A model generated the notes under the pieces. It searched no databases. It worked only from the letters and a program-made list of their open reading frames with translations, and had not been told where the DNA came from. Shown here one piece after another: positions 46,941 through 55,755 of a stretch of DNA of 64,000 nt. Origin of the DNA: Nitrospirillum amazonense (lineage in GTDB: Bacteria; Pseudomonadota; Alphaproteobacteria; Azospirillales; Azospirillaceae). A program made the position numbers and the translations under genes. Every line of letters starts with the position of its first letter. Position 1 is the first letter of the stretch. The stretch lies in contig NZ_VITN01000003.1 in assembly GCF_007828045.1 (NCBI RefSeq), forward strand, positions 124,001 through 188,000, in the 5' to 3' direction.

Positions 46941-46977
46941 ACGGGCCAGCCCTTCTTGGGACTGGCCCGTTTCATTT
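46941..46977 (+). terminator. Intrinsic terminator after the bactofilin gene
   Basis: ACGGGCCAG at 46941-46949 pairs with CTGGCCCGT at 46962-46970, extended by CCC/GGG with one bulge, then TTTCATTT. It lies between the convergent bactofilin and nth genes. Confidence 0.85.
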
Positions 46978-46987
46978 CCGGAACGAC

Positions 46988-47629
46988 TTAGGCGGTCAGC
47001 ACCGTCTTGGCCTCATAGGCGCACAGGTCGATGACGCTGCACACGGCGCAGTCGGGCTTGCGCGCCTTGCAGATATAGCGGCCGTGCAGGATCAGCCAGT
47101 GGTGGGCGTGCAGGCGGTAGGCCTTGGGCACCACCTTCACCAGCTTCTCCTCTACCGCCTCCACCGTCTTGCCCGGCGCCAGGCCGGTGCGGTTGGACAC
47201 GCGGAAGATATGGGTATCGACGGCGATGGTCGGCTCGCCGAAGGCCACGTTCAGCACCACGTTGGCCGTCTTGCGGCCCACGCCCGGCAGTTCCTCCAGG
47301 TCCTCGCGCTGGCGCGGCACCTGGCCGCCGTGCTTCTCCAGCAGGATTTCCGACAGGCGGATGACGTTGGCGGCCTTGGTCTTGTACAGGCCGATGGTTT
47401 TCACATGGTCCCGCACCGTGGCCTCCCCCAGCGCCACCATGGCCGCCGGGGTGTCGGCGATCTTGAACAGCGCCTTGGTCGCCTTGTTCACACCCACGTC
47501 CGTGGCCTGGGCCGAGAGCACCACCGCCACCAGCAGGGTGTAGGGGTTCACATACTCCAGTTCCGTCTTCGGCTCCGGGTCCCGCTCCGCCAGCCTGCGG
47601 AAGAATTCCTCGATGTTCGCGCGTTTCAT
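46988..47629 (-). CDS. nth: Endonuclease III
   Basis: This 213-residue DNA glycosylase/AP lyase removes oxidised pyrimidines. The helix-hairpin-helix LPGVGRKTANVVLN holds catalytic Lys120, and Asp138 is in VDTHIFRVSNRTG. The [4Fe-4S] cluster ligands are Cys187, Cys194, Cys197 and Cys203 (C-x6-C-x2-C-x5-C). The length is typical. It converges on the bactofilin gene. Confidence 0.97.
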   Translation of the reverse strand: MKRANIEEFFRRLAERDPEPKTELEYVNPYTLLVAVVLSAQATDVGVNKATKALFKIADTPAAMVALGEATVRDHVKTIGLYKTKAANVIRLSEILLEKHGGQVPRQREDLEELPGVGRKTANVVLNVAFGEPTIAVDTHIFRVSNRTGLAPGKTVEAVEEKLVKVVPKAYRLHAHHWLILHGRYICKARKPDCAVCSVIDLCAYEAKTVLTA

Positions 47630-47659
47630 GTTCGGGGCCTCAAACGCCGGCGGGGCATC

Positions 47660-47732
47660 CGCCCCTAGGCTTGTCCTCGCTTTCCAGTCCGCTGACGCTC
47701 CCCAGAAAGCTCCGGCGGCCGCGGTCGCGGCC
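47660..47732 (+). repeat. Dispersed palindromic repeat, copy D (second hairpin only)
   Basis: This stretch aligns with the copy near 50240 over CTCGCTTTCCAGTCCGCT and CTCCGGCGGCCGCGGTCGCG. It keeps hairpin GGCCGC at 47717-47722 with GCGGCC at 47727-47732, but the GGCATGAGG hairpin is missing. It lies between nth and the downstream LysR gene, both on the minus strand. Confidence 0.75.
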
Positions 47733-47795
47733 TAGGTTTATTTGCGCCCGGTCGTCTAGCGGGCCGGCAAATCTACGGGCGGCACCATGGTTCGA

Positions 47796-48719
47796 TCAAG
47801 CGGCGTCGCCGGATTGGCACTCCCACGCCGGGGTACCGTGGAAGGCGTCGGCCAGGAAGTCGATCAGGGCCCGGACCTTGGCGCTGACGTGGCGGCGGCT
47901 GGGATAGACGGCCAGGATGTCGATGTCGGGGATGCGGTGGTCCGGCAGCACCGGCACCAGGCGGCCGGCGCGCAGATCGTCGCCGATCAGGAAGGTGGGC
48001 TGCCAGATGATGCCCTGCCCGGCCAATGCCGCGGCCCGCGCCGTGTCGCCGTTGTTGGTCACCAGGCGGATGGGGACGCGCACGGTGACGGGCTTACCCT
48101 CCGGGTCCAGCAGCACCCAATCCTCCGGCACGCCGGTATAGCTGTAGGCGACGCGGACATGATTGGCCAGGCAGTCCGGCGTTTGCGGCACGCCGTGCCG
48201 GGCCAAGTATTCTGGCGACGCGCAGAGCACGTTGCGGGAGGTGGCCAGCTTGCGCGCGGCATAGGTGGGCGACCCGCCGCGCGAGATGCGGATGCCCAGG
48301 TCGAACCCTTCCTCCACCATGTCCACCACCCGGTCGGTCAGGGCGATGTCCAGCAGCACGTCGGGATACAGCACCATGAACCGGGGCCACAGCGGCGCCA
48401 GGTGTCGGATGCCGAAGCTCAGCGGCGCGTTCACCCGCAGCCGTCCCCGGGGCTTCAGCGTGGTGGCGGAGGCCAGCGCCTCCGCCTCCGCCACCTCTTC
48501 CAGGATGGTCTGCGCGCGCTCATACAGCGCCTCGCCCGCCTCGGTCAGCGACAGCCGGCGCGAGGTGCGGTTCAGCAGCCGACTGCCCAGGTAGCCTTCC
48601 AACTCGCTGACATAGCGGGTGACGTTGGCGGGGGAGGTGTTCAGGGCGTCCGCCGCCCTGGCGAAGCCGCCCCGGGCCACCACCGTGGCGAACACCTCGA
48701 ACGCGCGGAGCCTGTCCAT
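47796..48719 (-). CDS. LysR family transcriptional regulator
   Basis: This 307-residue protein has the LysR DNA-binding domain (MDRLRAFEVFATVVARGGFARAADALNTSPANVTRYVSELEGYLGSRLLNRTSRRLSLTEAG, residues 1-62) and effector domain (GRLRVNAPLSFGIRHLAPLWPRFMVLYPDVLLDIALTDRVVDMVEEGFDLGIRI). It resembles CrgA/DsdC-like regulators of oxidoreductases. It is divergent from an SDR gene and a dyad lies 17 bp upstream of its start, so it probably controls both. Confidence 0.94.
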   Translation of the reverse strand: MDRLRAFEVFATVVARGGFARAADALNTSPANVTRYVSELEGYLGSRLLNRTSRRLSLTEAGEALYERAQTILEEVAEAEALASATTLKPRGRLRVNAPLSFGIRHLAPLWPRFMVLYPDVLLDIALTDRVVDMVEEGFDLGIRISRGGSPTYAARKLATSRNVLCASPEYLARHGVPQTPDCLANHVRVAYSYTGVPEDWVLLDPEGKPVTVRVPIRLVTNNGDTARAAALAGQGIIWQPTFLIGDDLRAGRLVPVLPDHRIPDIDILAVYPSRRHVSAKVRALIDFLADAFHGTPAWECQSGDAA

Positions 48720-48736
48720 GGGGTGGCCTTCTAATT

Positions 48737-48753
48737 ATTCAGGAAAGATGAAT
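48737..48753. promoter_or_regulatory. LysR-type binding site in the LysR/SDR intergenic region
   Basis: ATTCA and TGAAT are perfect arms around GGAAAGA, forming the T-N11-A pattern. The site is 17 bp upstream of the LysR ATG and 104 bp from the SDR ATG, in a locally AT-rich promoter region. Confidence 0.65.
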
Positions 48754-48857
48754 CATAAACTCATTTTCATGCCATCGATGCAAGGTCTGCTGAAGGGTAA
48801 ACCTTGGTTCGTCAGCGGCGCGGATGTCGCGCCGACCCCAGCATCGGAGAGTAAAAA

Positions 48858-49622
48858 ATGGCTCGTTTGCAGAACAAGGTCGCCCTCGTCACCGGCGCCA
48901 GCTCAGGCATCGGTCGCGCCACCGCCAAACTGTTCGCGGCGGAGGGCGCCAAGGTCGTGGTCGGTGCCCGCCGCCAGACGGAACTGGACAACCTGGTGGC
49001 CGAGATCACCGCCGCCGGCGGCCAGGCCGTGGCGCTGGCCGGCGACGTCCAGCACGAGGATTATAACCAGGCCCTGGTGGCCCTGGCGGTGGACCGCTTC
49101 GGCCGCCTGGACATCGCCTTCAACAACGCCGGCACCCTGGGCGAGGCCGGGCCCAGCACCGGCGTAAGCGAGGCCGGCTGGGCCAACACCCTGGCCGTGA
49201 ACCTGACCGGCCCCTTCCTGGGCGCCAAGCACCAGATCGGCCAGATGGTGAAGAACGGTGGCGGTTCGGTGGTCTTCACCTCCACCTTCGTCGGCCACAC
49301 CTTCGCCTTCCCTGGCTTGGCCGCCTACGCCGCCAGCAAGTCCGGCCTGATCGGCCTGACCCAGGCGCTGGCCGCCGAGTTCGGCCCTCAGGGTGTGCGC
49401 GTCAACGCCGTGCTGCCGGGCGCGGTGGAGACCGAGATGTACCACGCCGCCAACGACACGGCGGAGAAGCGCGATTGGCTGAACAACGCCCACGCCCTGC
49501 GCCGCGCCGGCCAGCCGGAGGAATTGGCCCGCGCCGTCCTCTATCTGGCGTCGGACGACTCGTCCTTCGTCACCGGCACCGCCCAGCTGGTGGATGGCGG
49601 CATCTCGATCACCCGTAGCTAA
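48858..49622 (+). CDS. SDR family oxidoreductase
   Basis: This 254-residue classical short-chain dehydrogenase has TGASSGIG at 12-19, NNAG at 89-92, and the catalytic Ser142, Tyr157 and Lys161 (YAASK). The C-terminal end is FVTGTAQLVDGGISITRS. NAD(P)H-dependent reduction of an unknown carbonyl substrate is expected. It is divergent from a LysR regulator and followed by a clear terminator. Confidence 0.95.
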   Translation: MARLQNKVALVTGASSGIGRATAKLFAAEGAKVVVGARRQTELDNLVAEITAAGGQAVALAGDVQHEDYNQALVALAVDRFGRLDIAFNNAGTLGEAGPSTGVSEAGWANTLAVNLTGPFLGAKHQIGQMVKNGGGSVVFTSTFVGHTFAFPGLAAYAASKSGLIGLTQALAAEFGPQGVRVNAVLPGAVETEMYHAANDTAEKRDWLNNAHALRRAGQPEELARAVLYLASDDSSFVTGTAQLVDGGISITRS

Positions 49623-49674
49623 GGCATGCGCACCCAAGCGCGGAAAGCATGACCGGGGCCTGATGCCCCGCACG

Positions 49675-49715
49675 GGGCGGCCTTTACCGGGTGGTGAGGC
49701 CGCCCTACTGTTTTG
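49675..49715 (+). terminator. Intrinsic terminator after the SDR gene
   Basis: GGGCGGCCT at 49675-49683 pairs perfectly with AGGCCGCCC at 49697-49705 over a 13-base loop, followed by TACTGTTTTG. It ends 13 bp before the DUF2244 start. Confidence 0.75.
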
Positions 49716-49718
49716 TTC

Positions 49719-50210
49719 ATGATCCATGACGAAACCACCCTGAGGCAGACCTGGCTCACCGTCATCCTGCGACCCCATCGCAGCCTGTCGCCGCAGGGGT
49801 TCCGCGTCCTCATGGGCATCGTGGCGGCCGTCAGCTTCGGCGTGGGCCTGCTCTTCTTCCTGCGCGGCGCCTGGCCGGTCATCGGCTTCTGCGGCGTGGA
49901 CGTGCTGGTGATCTACCTGGCCTTCCGCGCCAGCTACCGCTCCGCCCGGCTGTATGAGCGGGTGGAGCTGACCGACCAGGCCCTGACGGTGGAACGGGTG
50001 GAACCTCGCCGCGCCAGCCGCAGCTGGTCCTTCATCCCCTATTGGCTGCGCGTCCATATCGATGACCCCGCCCACCACGACAGCCAGGTGGTGCTGACCA
50101 GCCACGGCAAGCGCCTGGTGGTGGGCGCCTTCCTGCCCATGGAGGAACGGGTACAGGTGGCCAGCACCCTCAACCAGGCCCTGGCCAAACATCGCCAGGG
50201 TTTGGTTTAA
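49719..50210 (+). CDS. DUF2244 domain-containing membrane protein
   Basis: This 163-residue protein begins with a short soluble arm, then two hydrophobic helices (GFRVLMGIVAAVSFGVGLLFFL and WPVIGFCGVDVLVIYLAFRASY, about 27-72), then a soluble tail (RLYERVELTDQALTVERVEPR, WSFIPYWLRVHIDDP, LVVGAFLPMEERVQVASTLNQAL). This matches the DUF2244 pattern of alphaproteobacteria. The function is unknown. ATG 49719 is chosen over TTG 49713. A terminator ends just upstream, so it has its own promoter or depends on readthrough. Confidence 0.88.
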   Translation: MIHDETTLRQTWLTVILRPHRSLSPQGFRVLMGIVAAVSFGVGLLFFLRGAWPVIGFCGVDVLVIYLAFRASYRSARLYERVELTDQALTVERVEPRRASRSWSFIPYWLRVHIDDPAHHDSQVVLTSHGKRLVVGAFLPMEERVQVASTLNQALAKHRQGLV

Positions 50211-50239
50211 GGCTCCCTCAAACCCCGGGCGCCAGCATC

Positions 50240-50332
50240 CGCTGGCTTGGCTTATCCTCGCCTTCCAGTCCGCTCTCCGGAACGCTCCGGCGGCCGCAGT
50301 CGCGGCCTACGGCATGAGGCTGGCCTCATGCC
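50240..50332 (+). repeat. Dispersed two-hairpin palindromic repeat, copy C
   Basis: This is the fullest copy with hairpins GGCCGC at 50292-50297 with GCGGCC at 50302-50307, and GGCATGAGG at 50311-50319 with CCTCATGCC at 50324-50332. The upstream body shares CTTCCAGTCCGCT and CGCTCCGGCGG with copy D. The last arm contains the stop codon of the patatin-like gene. It lies between the convergent DUF2244 and patatin-like genes. Confidence 0.82.
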
Positions 50333-52809
50333 GGGTAAGCGCCTTCCGCCAGCATGGTTTCCAGCCAGCGCAACGCCGGTGACTTGTCCCCCAGGCGCTG
50401 GCGCTCCGTCCGGGCGATGGCGGCGAACAGGCGGCGCTTCAGGCCGGGACCATCCACGCCCGGCGGGTGGCCGGCGGCGTCCAGGACCAGATCCACCAGG
50501 CGGTCGGCGGCATGCAAGCGGCCCATCAGATAATCGCTCTCACGGTGCACGCGGCTGAAGAAGGCGCCGAAATGGTTGATTTCCCGCCCTTTCAGGGGGA
50601 TGGCGCCGCCCATGGCCTGGCAGAAGCGGGCGTCGTCCGGGCTGATGCGGTCCACCCGCACCTCCTCCAGGTCGTCCAGCTCGCGCCAGCCGCTGATGGA
50701 AAAGGTCAGAACGTCCCAGAAGGCGAAGCCGACATAGGCCACGAACAGCTCCCGCCGTGCCGCCACGCCCAGCATGTTCAGGCCCATCAGGGCGAAGATC
50801 TCATCCACCTGCTGGTTGATGGCGTTCAGGTCGATGCGCCGCGCCAGGTCCCACATCACCTGGTCCACCGCCGCCACGTCCGGCTGGCGGCCCATGGCCA
50901 GGGGCTCGACGAAGGGCACCGCCAGGGCCTCGCGCTCGTCGGCGTTCAGGAAGGCACCGGACTCGTACACCCGCAGCCGTTCCAGGCAGTCGTACAGGTT
51001 GGCCTTGATCTCATCCAGGTCGCGGGCGGCGACATCGGCGAACTCATCCTCATCCAGCCGGGAATACAGCTCGTTCAGGGCGCGGATGACGAAGCGCAGG
51101 CGCCGGCCGCGGAAGCCCACGTCGAAGGCCAGCAGGAAGCGTACCCAGGGCGGGGCGTCACCACCCGGCAGGCCGTCGCCCCGCCGCTCCAGGCTCCAGG
51201 TCGTCACCTGGTCGGGGGTGATGCCGGTGGCCCGCGCCCAGGCGTGCAGCGCCTCCGTGGCCTGGCGGGCGGCGGCCGTACCTGGCTGATACCCACAACC
51301 CACCGCCACCAGCCGGCCCATGGCGTCCAGGACTGAGGTCAGCTTGAGGCGGACATAGGCCTCATAGGCGAAGCCCGCCTCCTGGGCCGCGCGGCCGTTG
51401 GCGATTTCCCGCCAGTCATGGATTTGGGCGTAGGTCAGTTCCGCCGGCGGCTCACCCCCCACCACCTCATGCACCAGCTGGGTGATGCCGGGGCGGGCGG
51501 CGTCGATGACGGAGCGCAGCTGGCGCACCCGGGCGTTGTTGCGGTCGATGGATACCAGTTCATCGCGCACCGGCTCATTGCGCGGAATGTCGGACAACGC
51601 TCCCTTGAGCGTGCGGAAAAAGCCCGGCGTCTCCGCCTTGGCCACCCGTTTAAGATGGGCGGGGTCGGGGTCGATGTAGATCAGCCGGCGGTCGACCTCG
51701 CGGTAGGCCGGGCGGCCGGAAATGGCGCGCAGGGCTTCGGCGAAGGGCTTGTTGTTCAGTACGCTACCGTCGATGAAGCTGATGCGCCCCGGGTCCACGC
51801 CGGCGGCCGTGTAGCGGCGGAAGTTTCGTTTCAGGAAGCGTTCCCGCTCCGGCCAGCCCCGCCCCCGCCGGGCCAGCAGGCCGTCCAACGCCCGCAGGTG
51901 CGCCGGCGTGAAGGCGCCAGGGAAGGAAGATGTGGCGCGGGCGGCGAACACCAGCCCGGGGATGGCGCCCTCGCCGAAATCCGTGTCCACCCGGCCGCCG
52001 GGCCAGCGGCGGTAGTGGAACTTCAGCACGTGGCGATGCTCCCGCTCCTCCACAGTCGGTGGGTCATGGGCGGGGATGCGCTGCAGGAAGCCGTGGAAAT
52101 CGGTGACGGTGACGAACAGCGACAGGGATTGCCCCGCCGGCAGCAGCGAGGCGTAGGGGCTGACCGGCCGGCCCATGGAAGACGCCGCGTCCAGCAGCAT
52201 CTCCATCAGCCGCATGCCGTCGAAGGGCGGCTTGAACCAGCGTGAGCGCACGAACATGGACAGCTTCCAGCGCATCTCGTCATCCGGCGCCAGGCGCATC
52301 AGCCGGCCCAGGCCATAGGCCAGGAAGGGCTTCAGGAACCACTTGCTCCACTTCGTCGCCCGGCCGTCCTCCACCATCAGGTTGGTGACGTCGGCGCCGT
52401 CCAGCCACAGTTCGGTCAGGGCGTCCAGGTCCAGGTCATGGGCCAGGGCGCGGGCCAGCAGCACGCCGTTGATGCCGCCGGCGGACGATCCGGCGATGAC
52501 GTCGATGACGATGCGCAGGTCGATATGGGCGCCCACCTCCTGCAGCAGGGCGACGTAGACCTCCTCCGTGTCCGGGGTCTGCGCGCCGCCGTCCAGGCTG
52601 GCGCCGCTGCTGTAGCCGATGCGGCGGGCCAGGTCGTCCTGCAGGGCCTGATAGCTGCCGGTGTTGCGCAGCCGGGGATCGTGGGTGCCGTGGAAAACGC
52701 GCGAGGCGCGGGCCAGCTTCAGCAGTTCCTTGGTGACGCCGTGCATGTACACGGCCAGCGACACCCCGCCGTAGCAGACGAGCGCCATGCGCAGTTCTTT
52801 TTCCTTCAC
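50326..52809 (-). CDS. Patatin-like phospholipase family protein with DUF3376
   Basis: This 827-residue protein has an N-terminal patatin domain: LRMALVCYGGVSLAVYMHGVTKELLKL, the nucleophile elbow GSSAG with Ser109, and the catalytic Asp347 in IDGSVLNNKPF. The C-terminal half, with NRNNARVRQLR and a DUF3376-like region, is typical of the large patatin-related family. It may act on lipids, but the substrate is unknown. The last codons and the stop lie in a repeat hairpin, so the C-terminus may have been set by the repeat insertion. Confidence 0.9.
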   Translation of the reverse strand: MKEKELRMALVCYGGVSLAVYMHGVTKELLKLARASRVFHGTHDPRLRNTGSYQALQDDLARRIGYSSGASLDGGAQTPDTEEVYVALLQEVGAHIDLRIVIDVIAGSSAGGINGVLLARALAHDLDLDALTELWLDGADVTNLMVEDGRATKWSKWFLKPFLAYGLGRLMRLAPDDEMRWKLSMFVRSRWFKPPFDGMRLMEMLLDAASSMGRPVSPYASLLPAGQSLSLFVTVTDFHGFLQRIPAHDPPTVEEREHRHVLKFHYRRWPGGRVDTDFGEGAIPGLVFAARATSSFPGAFTPAHLRALDGLLARRGRGWPERERFLKRNFRRYTAAGVDPGRISFIDGSVLNNKPFAEALRAISGRPAYREVDRRLIYIDPDPAHLKRVAKAETPGFFRTLKGALSDIPRNEPVRDELVSIDRNNARVRQLRSVIDAARPGITQLVHEVVGGEPPAELTYAQIHDWREIANGRAAQEAGFAYEAYVRLKLTSVLDAMGRLVAVGCGYQPGTAAARQATEALHAWARATGITPDQVTTWSLERRGDGLPGGDAPPWVRFLLAFDVGFRGRRLRFVIRALNELYSRLDEDEFADVAARDLDEIKANLYDCLERLRVYESGAFLNADEREALAVPFVEPLAMGRQPDVAAVDQVMWDLARRIDLNAINQQVDEIFALMGLNMLGVAARRELFVAYVGFAFWDVLTFSISGWRELDDLEEVRVDRISPDDARFCQAMGGAIPLKGREINHFGAFFSRVHRESDYLMGRLHAADRLVDLVLDAAGHPPGVDGPGLKRRLFAAIARTERQRLGDKSPALRWLETMLAEGAYPA

Positions 52810-52935
52810 GGCACGGCATCCAAGGCGATTTCTCCCGCCCCGACTGTCGCGCCGCGATCCAGGGCGGTCAATTAAGTCTTTGACAACGCGCCCCGCAGGC
52901 CGGGTGGGGCGGGAAACCCGGCGCGGCGTCGGCCA

Positions 52936-53736
52936 TTACAGGCCCAGCACGTCGCGCATGCTGTAGAGGCCGGGGCCCTTGCCGCCGGCCCAGATCGCGG
53001 CGCGCACCGCACCCCGGGCGAAGATGGCGCGGCTGCCGGCCTTGTGGGTCAGCTCGATGCGTTCACCTTCCGCCGCGAAGATCACGGTGTGGTCACCCAC
53101 CACGTCGCCGCCGCGCAGGGTGGCGAAGCCGATGTGGCCGGCCTCCCGCGCGCCGGTATGGCCGTCGCGCACCCTGTCGGACACGGCGGCCAGGTCGACA
53201 TCACGGCCGGCGGCGGCGGCGCGGCCCAGGCCCAACGCGGTGCCGGAGGGCGCGTCCACCTTGTGGCGGTGGTGCATCTCCACGATCTCGATATCCCAAA
53301 CGTCCGGCCCCAGGGTGCGTGCCACGTCCTCAACCAGCGCCAGCAGCAGGTTCACGCCCAGGCTCATGTTGGGCGCCTGCACCAGGGCGGCCGTCTTGGC
53401 GGCCGCGTCGATGGCGGCCTGCTGGTCGGGGCTTAGCCCGGTGGTGCCTACCACCAGGGCCGTGCTGTGGCGGCCCGCCAGCGCGGCGTGCGCGGCCGTG
53501 CCGGCGGGGGTGGTGAAGTCGATGATGGCGTCGCTGGCGGCGAACAGGGCGTCCACATCGCTGGTGGAGACGATGCCGGCGGGGTCCAGCCCCGCCAGGG
53601 TACCCAGGTCGCGGCCCAGGTCGGGATTGCCCGGCCGCATGGTGCCGCCGGACAGGGTGGCGCCGGGGGTGCCCAGCACCTCGCGCATCAGCATGCGGCC
53701 CATCCGGCCGCCGCAGCCCACGATCCCGATCCGCAT
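52936..53736 (-). CDS. dapB: 4-hydroxy-tetrahydrodipicolinate reductase
   Basis: This 266-residue enzyme reduces hydroxy-tetrahydrodipicolinate in lysine and peptidoglycan precursor synthesis. The cofactor motif GCGGRMGR lies at 7-14, IIDFTTPAGT near 90, and the substrate motif EMHHRHKVDAPSGTAL is intact. ATG 53736 is chosen, with GGTGAGGGCG upstream; the frame is open to 53778. It shares the minus strand with znuA but converges on neither neighbour. Confidence 0.97.
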   Translation of the reverse strand: MRIGIVGCGGRMGRMLMREVLGTPGATLSGGTMRPGNPDLGRDLGTLAGLDPAGIVSTSDVDALFAASDAIIDFTTPAGTAAHAALAGRHSTALVVGTTGLSPDQQAAIDAAAKTAALVQAPNMSLGVNLLLALVEDVARTLGPDVWDIEIVEMHHRHKVDAPSGTALGLGRAAAAGRDVDLAAVSDRVRDGHTGAREAGHIGFATLRGGDVVGDHTVIFAAEGERIELTHKAGSRAIFARGAVRAAIWAGGKGPGLYSMRDVLGL

Positions 53737-53781
53737 GACATCGCCCTCACCAATCTCATTATGGGGCGGTCTTAACACAGC

Positions 53782-54744
53782 TTACCCGCCCAAGCATCCC
53801 GCCAGGGCATGGGCGTTGGCGCGCATCAAGGTGGCGTAAAGATCAGGGCCGGCGGGCAGCAGGGCGCCCTCGGGGTCCAGCACGCCGCGCTTGGCCTGGG
53901 TCCCGTCCACCAGGGTGCCGATCAGCGCCGTCTCGAACTGCGGTTCGGCGAAGACGCAGGTGGCGCCGGAGGCCTGGATGCGGGCGCGCAGCTGGCTCAG
54001 GCGGGCGGCACCCGGCCGCACCTCCGGGTTCAGGGTGATGGCGCCCACGCCGTCCAGGCGGTAGCGCGCCTCCAGATAATGGAAGGCGTCGTGGAAGACG
54101 ACGAAGGGCTTGGCGCTGACGGGTGCCAGGATGGCGCCGATCTCCGCGTCCAGGGCGTCCAGGCTGCGCAGCAGGGCGGCCAGGTTGTCGCGATAGCGCG
54201 CGGCGTCGGCCGGGTCGTGCTGGATCAGGGCGTCGGCCATGGCGCGGGCCATGGCCTTGGCGTTGGTGGGATCCAGCCAGGCGTGACCGTCGATCTGGTT
54301 GTCGGCGGCCCCGCCCACCACGGCGGGCATCAAGTGGGGATGGCCATCCTGGTGGGAATCGTCATCCGCCCAGGCGCCAGCGCTGCGCAGGGCCAGGGGG
54401 CGCAGGCCCGGCGCCTCGATCAGGGTGACGATGTGGGCGCCCCGGGCCAGGCTGGCCAGCGGCTTCACCAGGAAGGGCTCCAAGGTCGGGCCCATCCAGA
54501 ACACGATGTCGGCCTGGGACAGGGCGGTGGCGTCCGAGGGTTTGAGGCTGAAGCTGTGCGGGCTGGCTGTGCCGTCGACCAATAATTTCGGTTGCCCGAC
54601 CCCCTGCAACAGCGCCGCCGCCAGGGAATGCACCGGCTTGACGCTCGCCACCACCTTGGGCGCCGTGGGCGCGTCCGCCCGCGACGGGACGGTGAACGCC
54701 AGCCACAGCAGGGCGACCAGGGACAGGATGCGGAAGGGGGACAT
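53782..54744 (-). CDS. znuA: Zinc ABC transporter substrate-binding protein ZnuA
   Basis: This 320-residue periplasmic protein has a signal peptide ending near SRADA. The zinc ligands appear as His63 (SPHSF), His154 (DGHAWLDP) and His217-region DAFHY. A short flexible loop with DDDSHQDGHPH at about 127-137 is typical of zinc-specific binders. VASVKPVHSLAAALLQGVG and the C-terminal EPQFETALIGTLVDG fit ZnuA. It is divergent from znuCB with a Zur box between them. Confidence 0.95.
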   Translation of the reverse strand: MSPFRILSLVALLWLAFTVPSRADAPTAPKVVASVKPVHSLAAALLQGVGQPKLLVDGTASPHSFSLKPSDATALSQADIVFWMGPTLEPFLVKPLASLARGAHIVTLIEAPGLRPLALRSAGAWADDDSHQDGHPHLMPAVVGGAADNQIDGHAWLDPTNAKAMARAMADALIQHDPADAARYRDNLAALLRSLDALDAEIGAILAPVSAKPFVVFHDAFHYLEARYRLDGVGAITLNPEVRPGAARLSQLRARIQASGATCVFAEPQFETALIGTLVDGTQAKRGVLDPEGALLPAGPDLYATLMRANAHALAGCLGG

Positions 54745-54795
54745 GGGAAGCCAATCGGGTAAAAAGCGCCGGGGACACGGTCGTCTCCCACATGC

Positions 54796-54814
54796 AATGT
54801 TATACTATAACATT
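54796..54814. promoter_or_regulatory. Zur box between znuA and znuC
   Basis: AATGTTATACTATAACATT is a 19-bp palindrome with one central base. It matches the Zur-type consensus of Gram-negative bacteria (GNAATGTTATAATATAACATTNC as recalled). Zinc-loaded Zur would repress both znuA and znuCB from here. It is 52 bp from znuA and 99 bp from znuC. Confidence 0.9.
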
Positions 54815-54912
54815 TGTCAAGTCGGTCCGGATGCCGTAAAGCCGGGGGGCACGCATACCCGTGTCGCAGGCGCCTTGGCACCTGGGACCGGTTTCCCCGC
54901 CAGGAAGGGCCC

Positions 54913-55755
54913 ATGCCGTCTCAGCCAGAGTTTGCCCAGCCAGAGTTCGCTCAGCCAGGGTTCCCAGAGATGTCGCCTGAGGCGGCGCTTATCAAGACCA
55001 CGGGCCTGACGGTGCAGTTCGGCCGGCGCACGGTGCTGCAGTCGGTGGACCTGGTGGTGTCGGCTGGCGAGGTGGTGACCCTGGTGGGCCCCAATGGCGC
55101 CGGCAAGTCCACCCTGCTGCGCGCCGTGCTGGGGCTGCAGCGGCCCAGCGGCGGCACGGTGTGGCGCAAGCCCGGCCTGCGCATCGGCTACATGCCCCAG
55201 CGCCTGGCCGTGGACGCCACCCTGCCCCTGACCGTGCGGCGGCTGCTGGCCCTTTGGGGCCCGGTGACCGATGCGGCGGTGGATGAGACGCTACGCGAGG
55301 TGGGCGCCGCCAGCCTGGCCGACAGCCCGGTGCAATCCCTGTCGGGTGGGGAGCTGCAGCGCGTCATGCTGGCCCGCGCCCTGCTGCGCCGGCCCGACCT
55401 GCTGGTGCTGGACGAACCGGCGCAGGCGGTGGACGTGGCCGGCCAGGCCACCCTCTACGCCCTGATCGACGCCATCCGCCGCCGCCATGGCTGTGGCGTG
55501 CTGATGGTCAGCCATGATCTCAGCTACGCCATTTCCGGCACCGACCGGCTGATCTGCCTGAACGGCCATGTCTGCTGCGCCGGCCGGCCGGAGGATGTGC
55601 GCCGCCATCCCGATTTCCAGGCCCTGTTCGGTATCGATCCGCTGGCCATGCCGGCCTGGCTGTCCGCCGCCGGGCCGCACAGCCATGGCGCCGCCACGCC
55701 CGGCTGTCAGCACCCGCATGACCCCGGGCCCAAGGACAAGCACCCCCATGGATGA
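54913..55755 (+). CDS. znuC: Zinc ABC transporter ATP-binding protein ZnuC
   Basis: This 280-residue ATPase has Walker [10 protein letters not shown] at 59-67, the signature LSGGELQRV, and the Walker [13 protein letters not shown]. It powers zinc import with ZnuA and ZnuB. The N-terminus carries a tandem PEFAQ repeat (residues 5-14). The C-terminus is His-rich ([15 protein letters not shown], then KHPHG), which could hold zinc. ATG 54913 or ATG 54970 may start it; the shorter form would lose the repeat. It overlaps znuB by 8 bp. Confidence 0.94.
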   Translation: MPSQPEFAQPEFAQPGFPEMSPEAALIKTTGLTVQFGRRTVLQSVDLVVSAGEVVTLVGPNGAGKSTLLRAVLGLQRPSGGTVWRKPGLRIGYMPQRLAVDATLPLTVRRLLALWGPVTDAAVDETLREVGAASLADSPVQSLSGGELQRVMLARALLRRPDLLVLDEPAQAVDVAGQATLYALIDAIRRRHGCGVLMVSHDLSYAISGTDRLICLNGHVCCAGRPEDVRRHPDFQALFGIDPLAMPAWLSAAGPHSHGAATPGCQHPHDPGPKDKHPHG

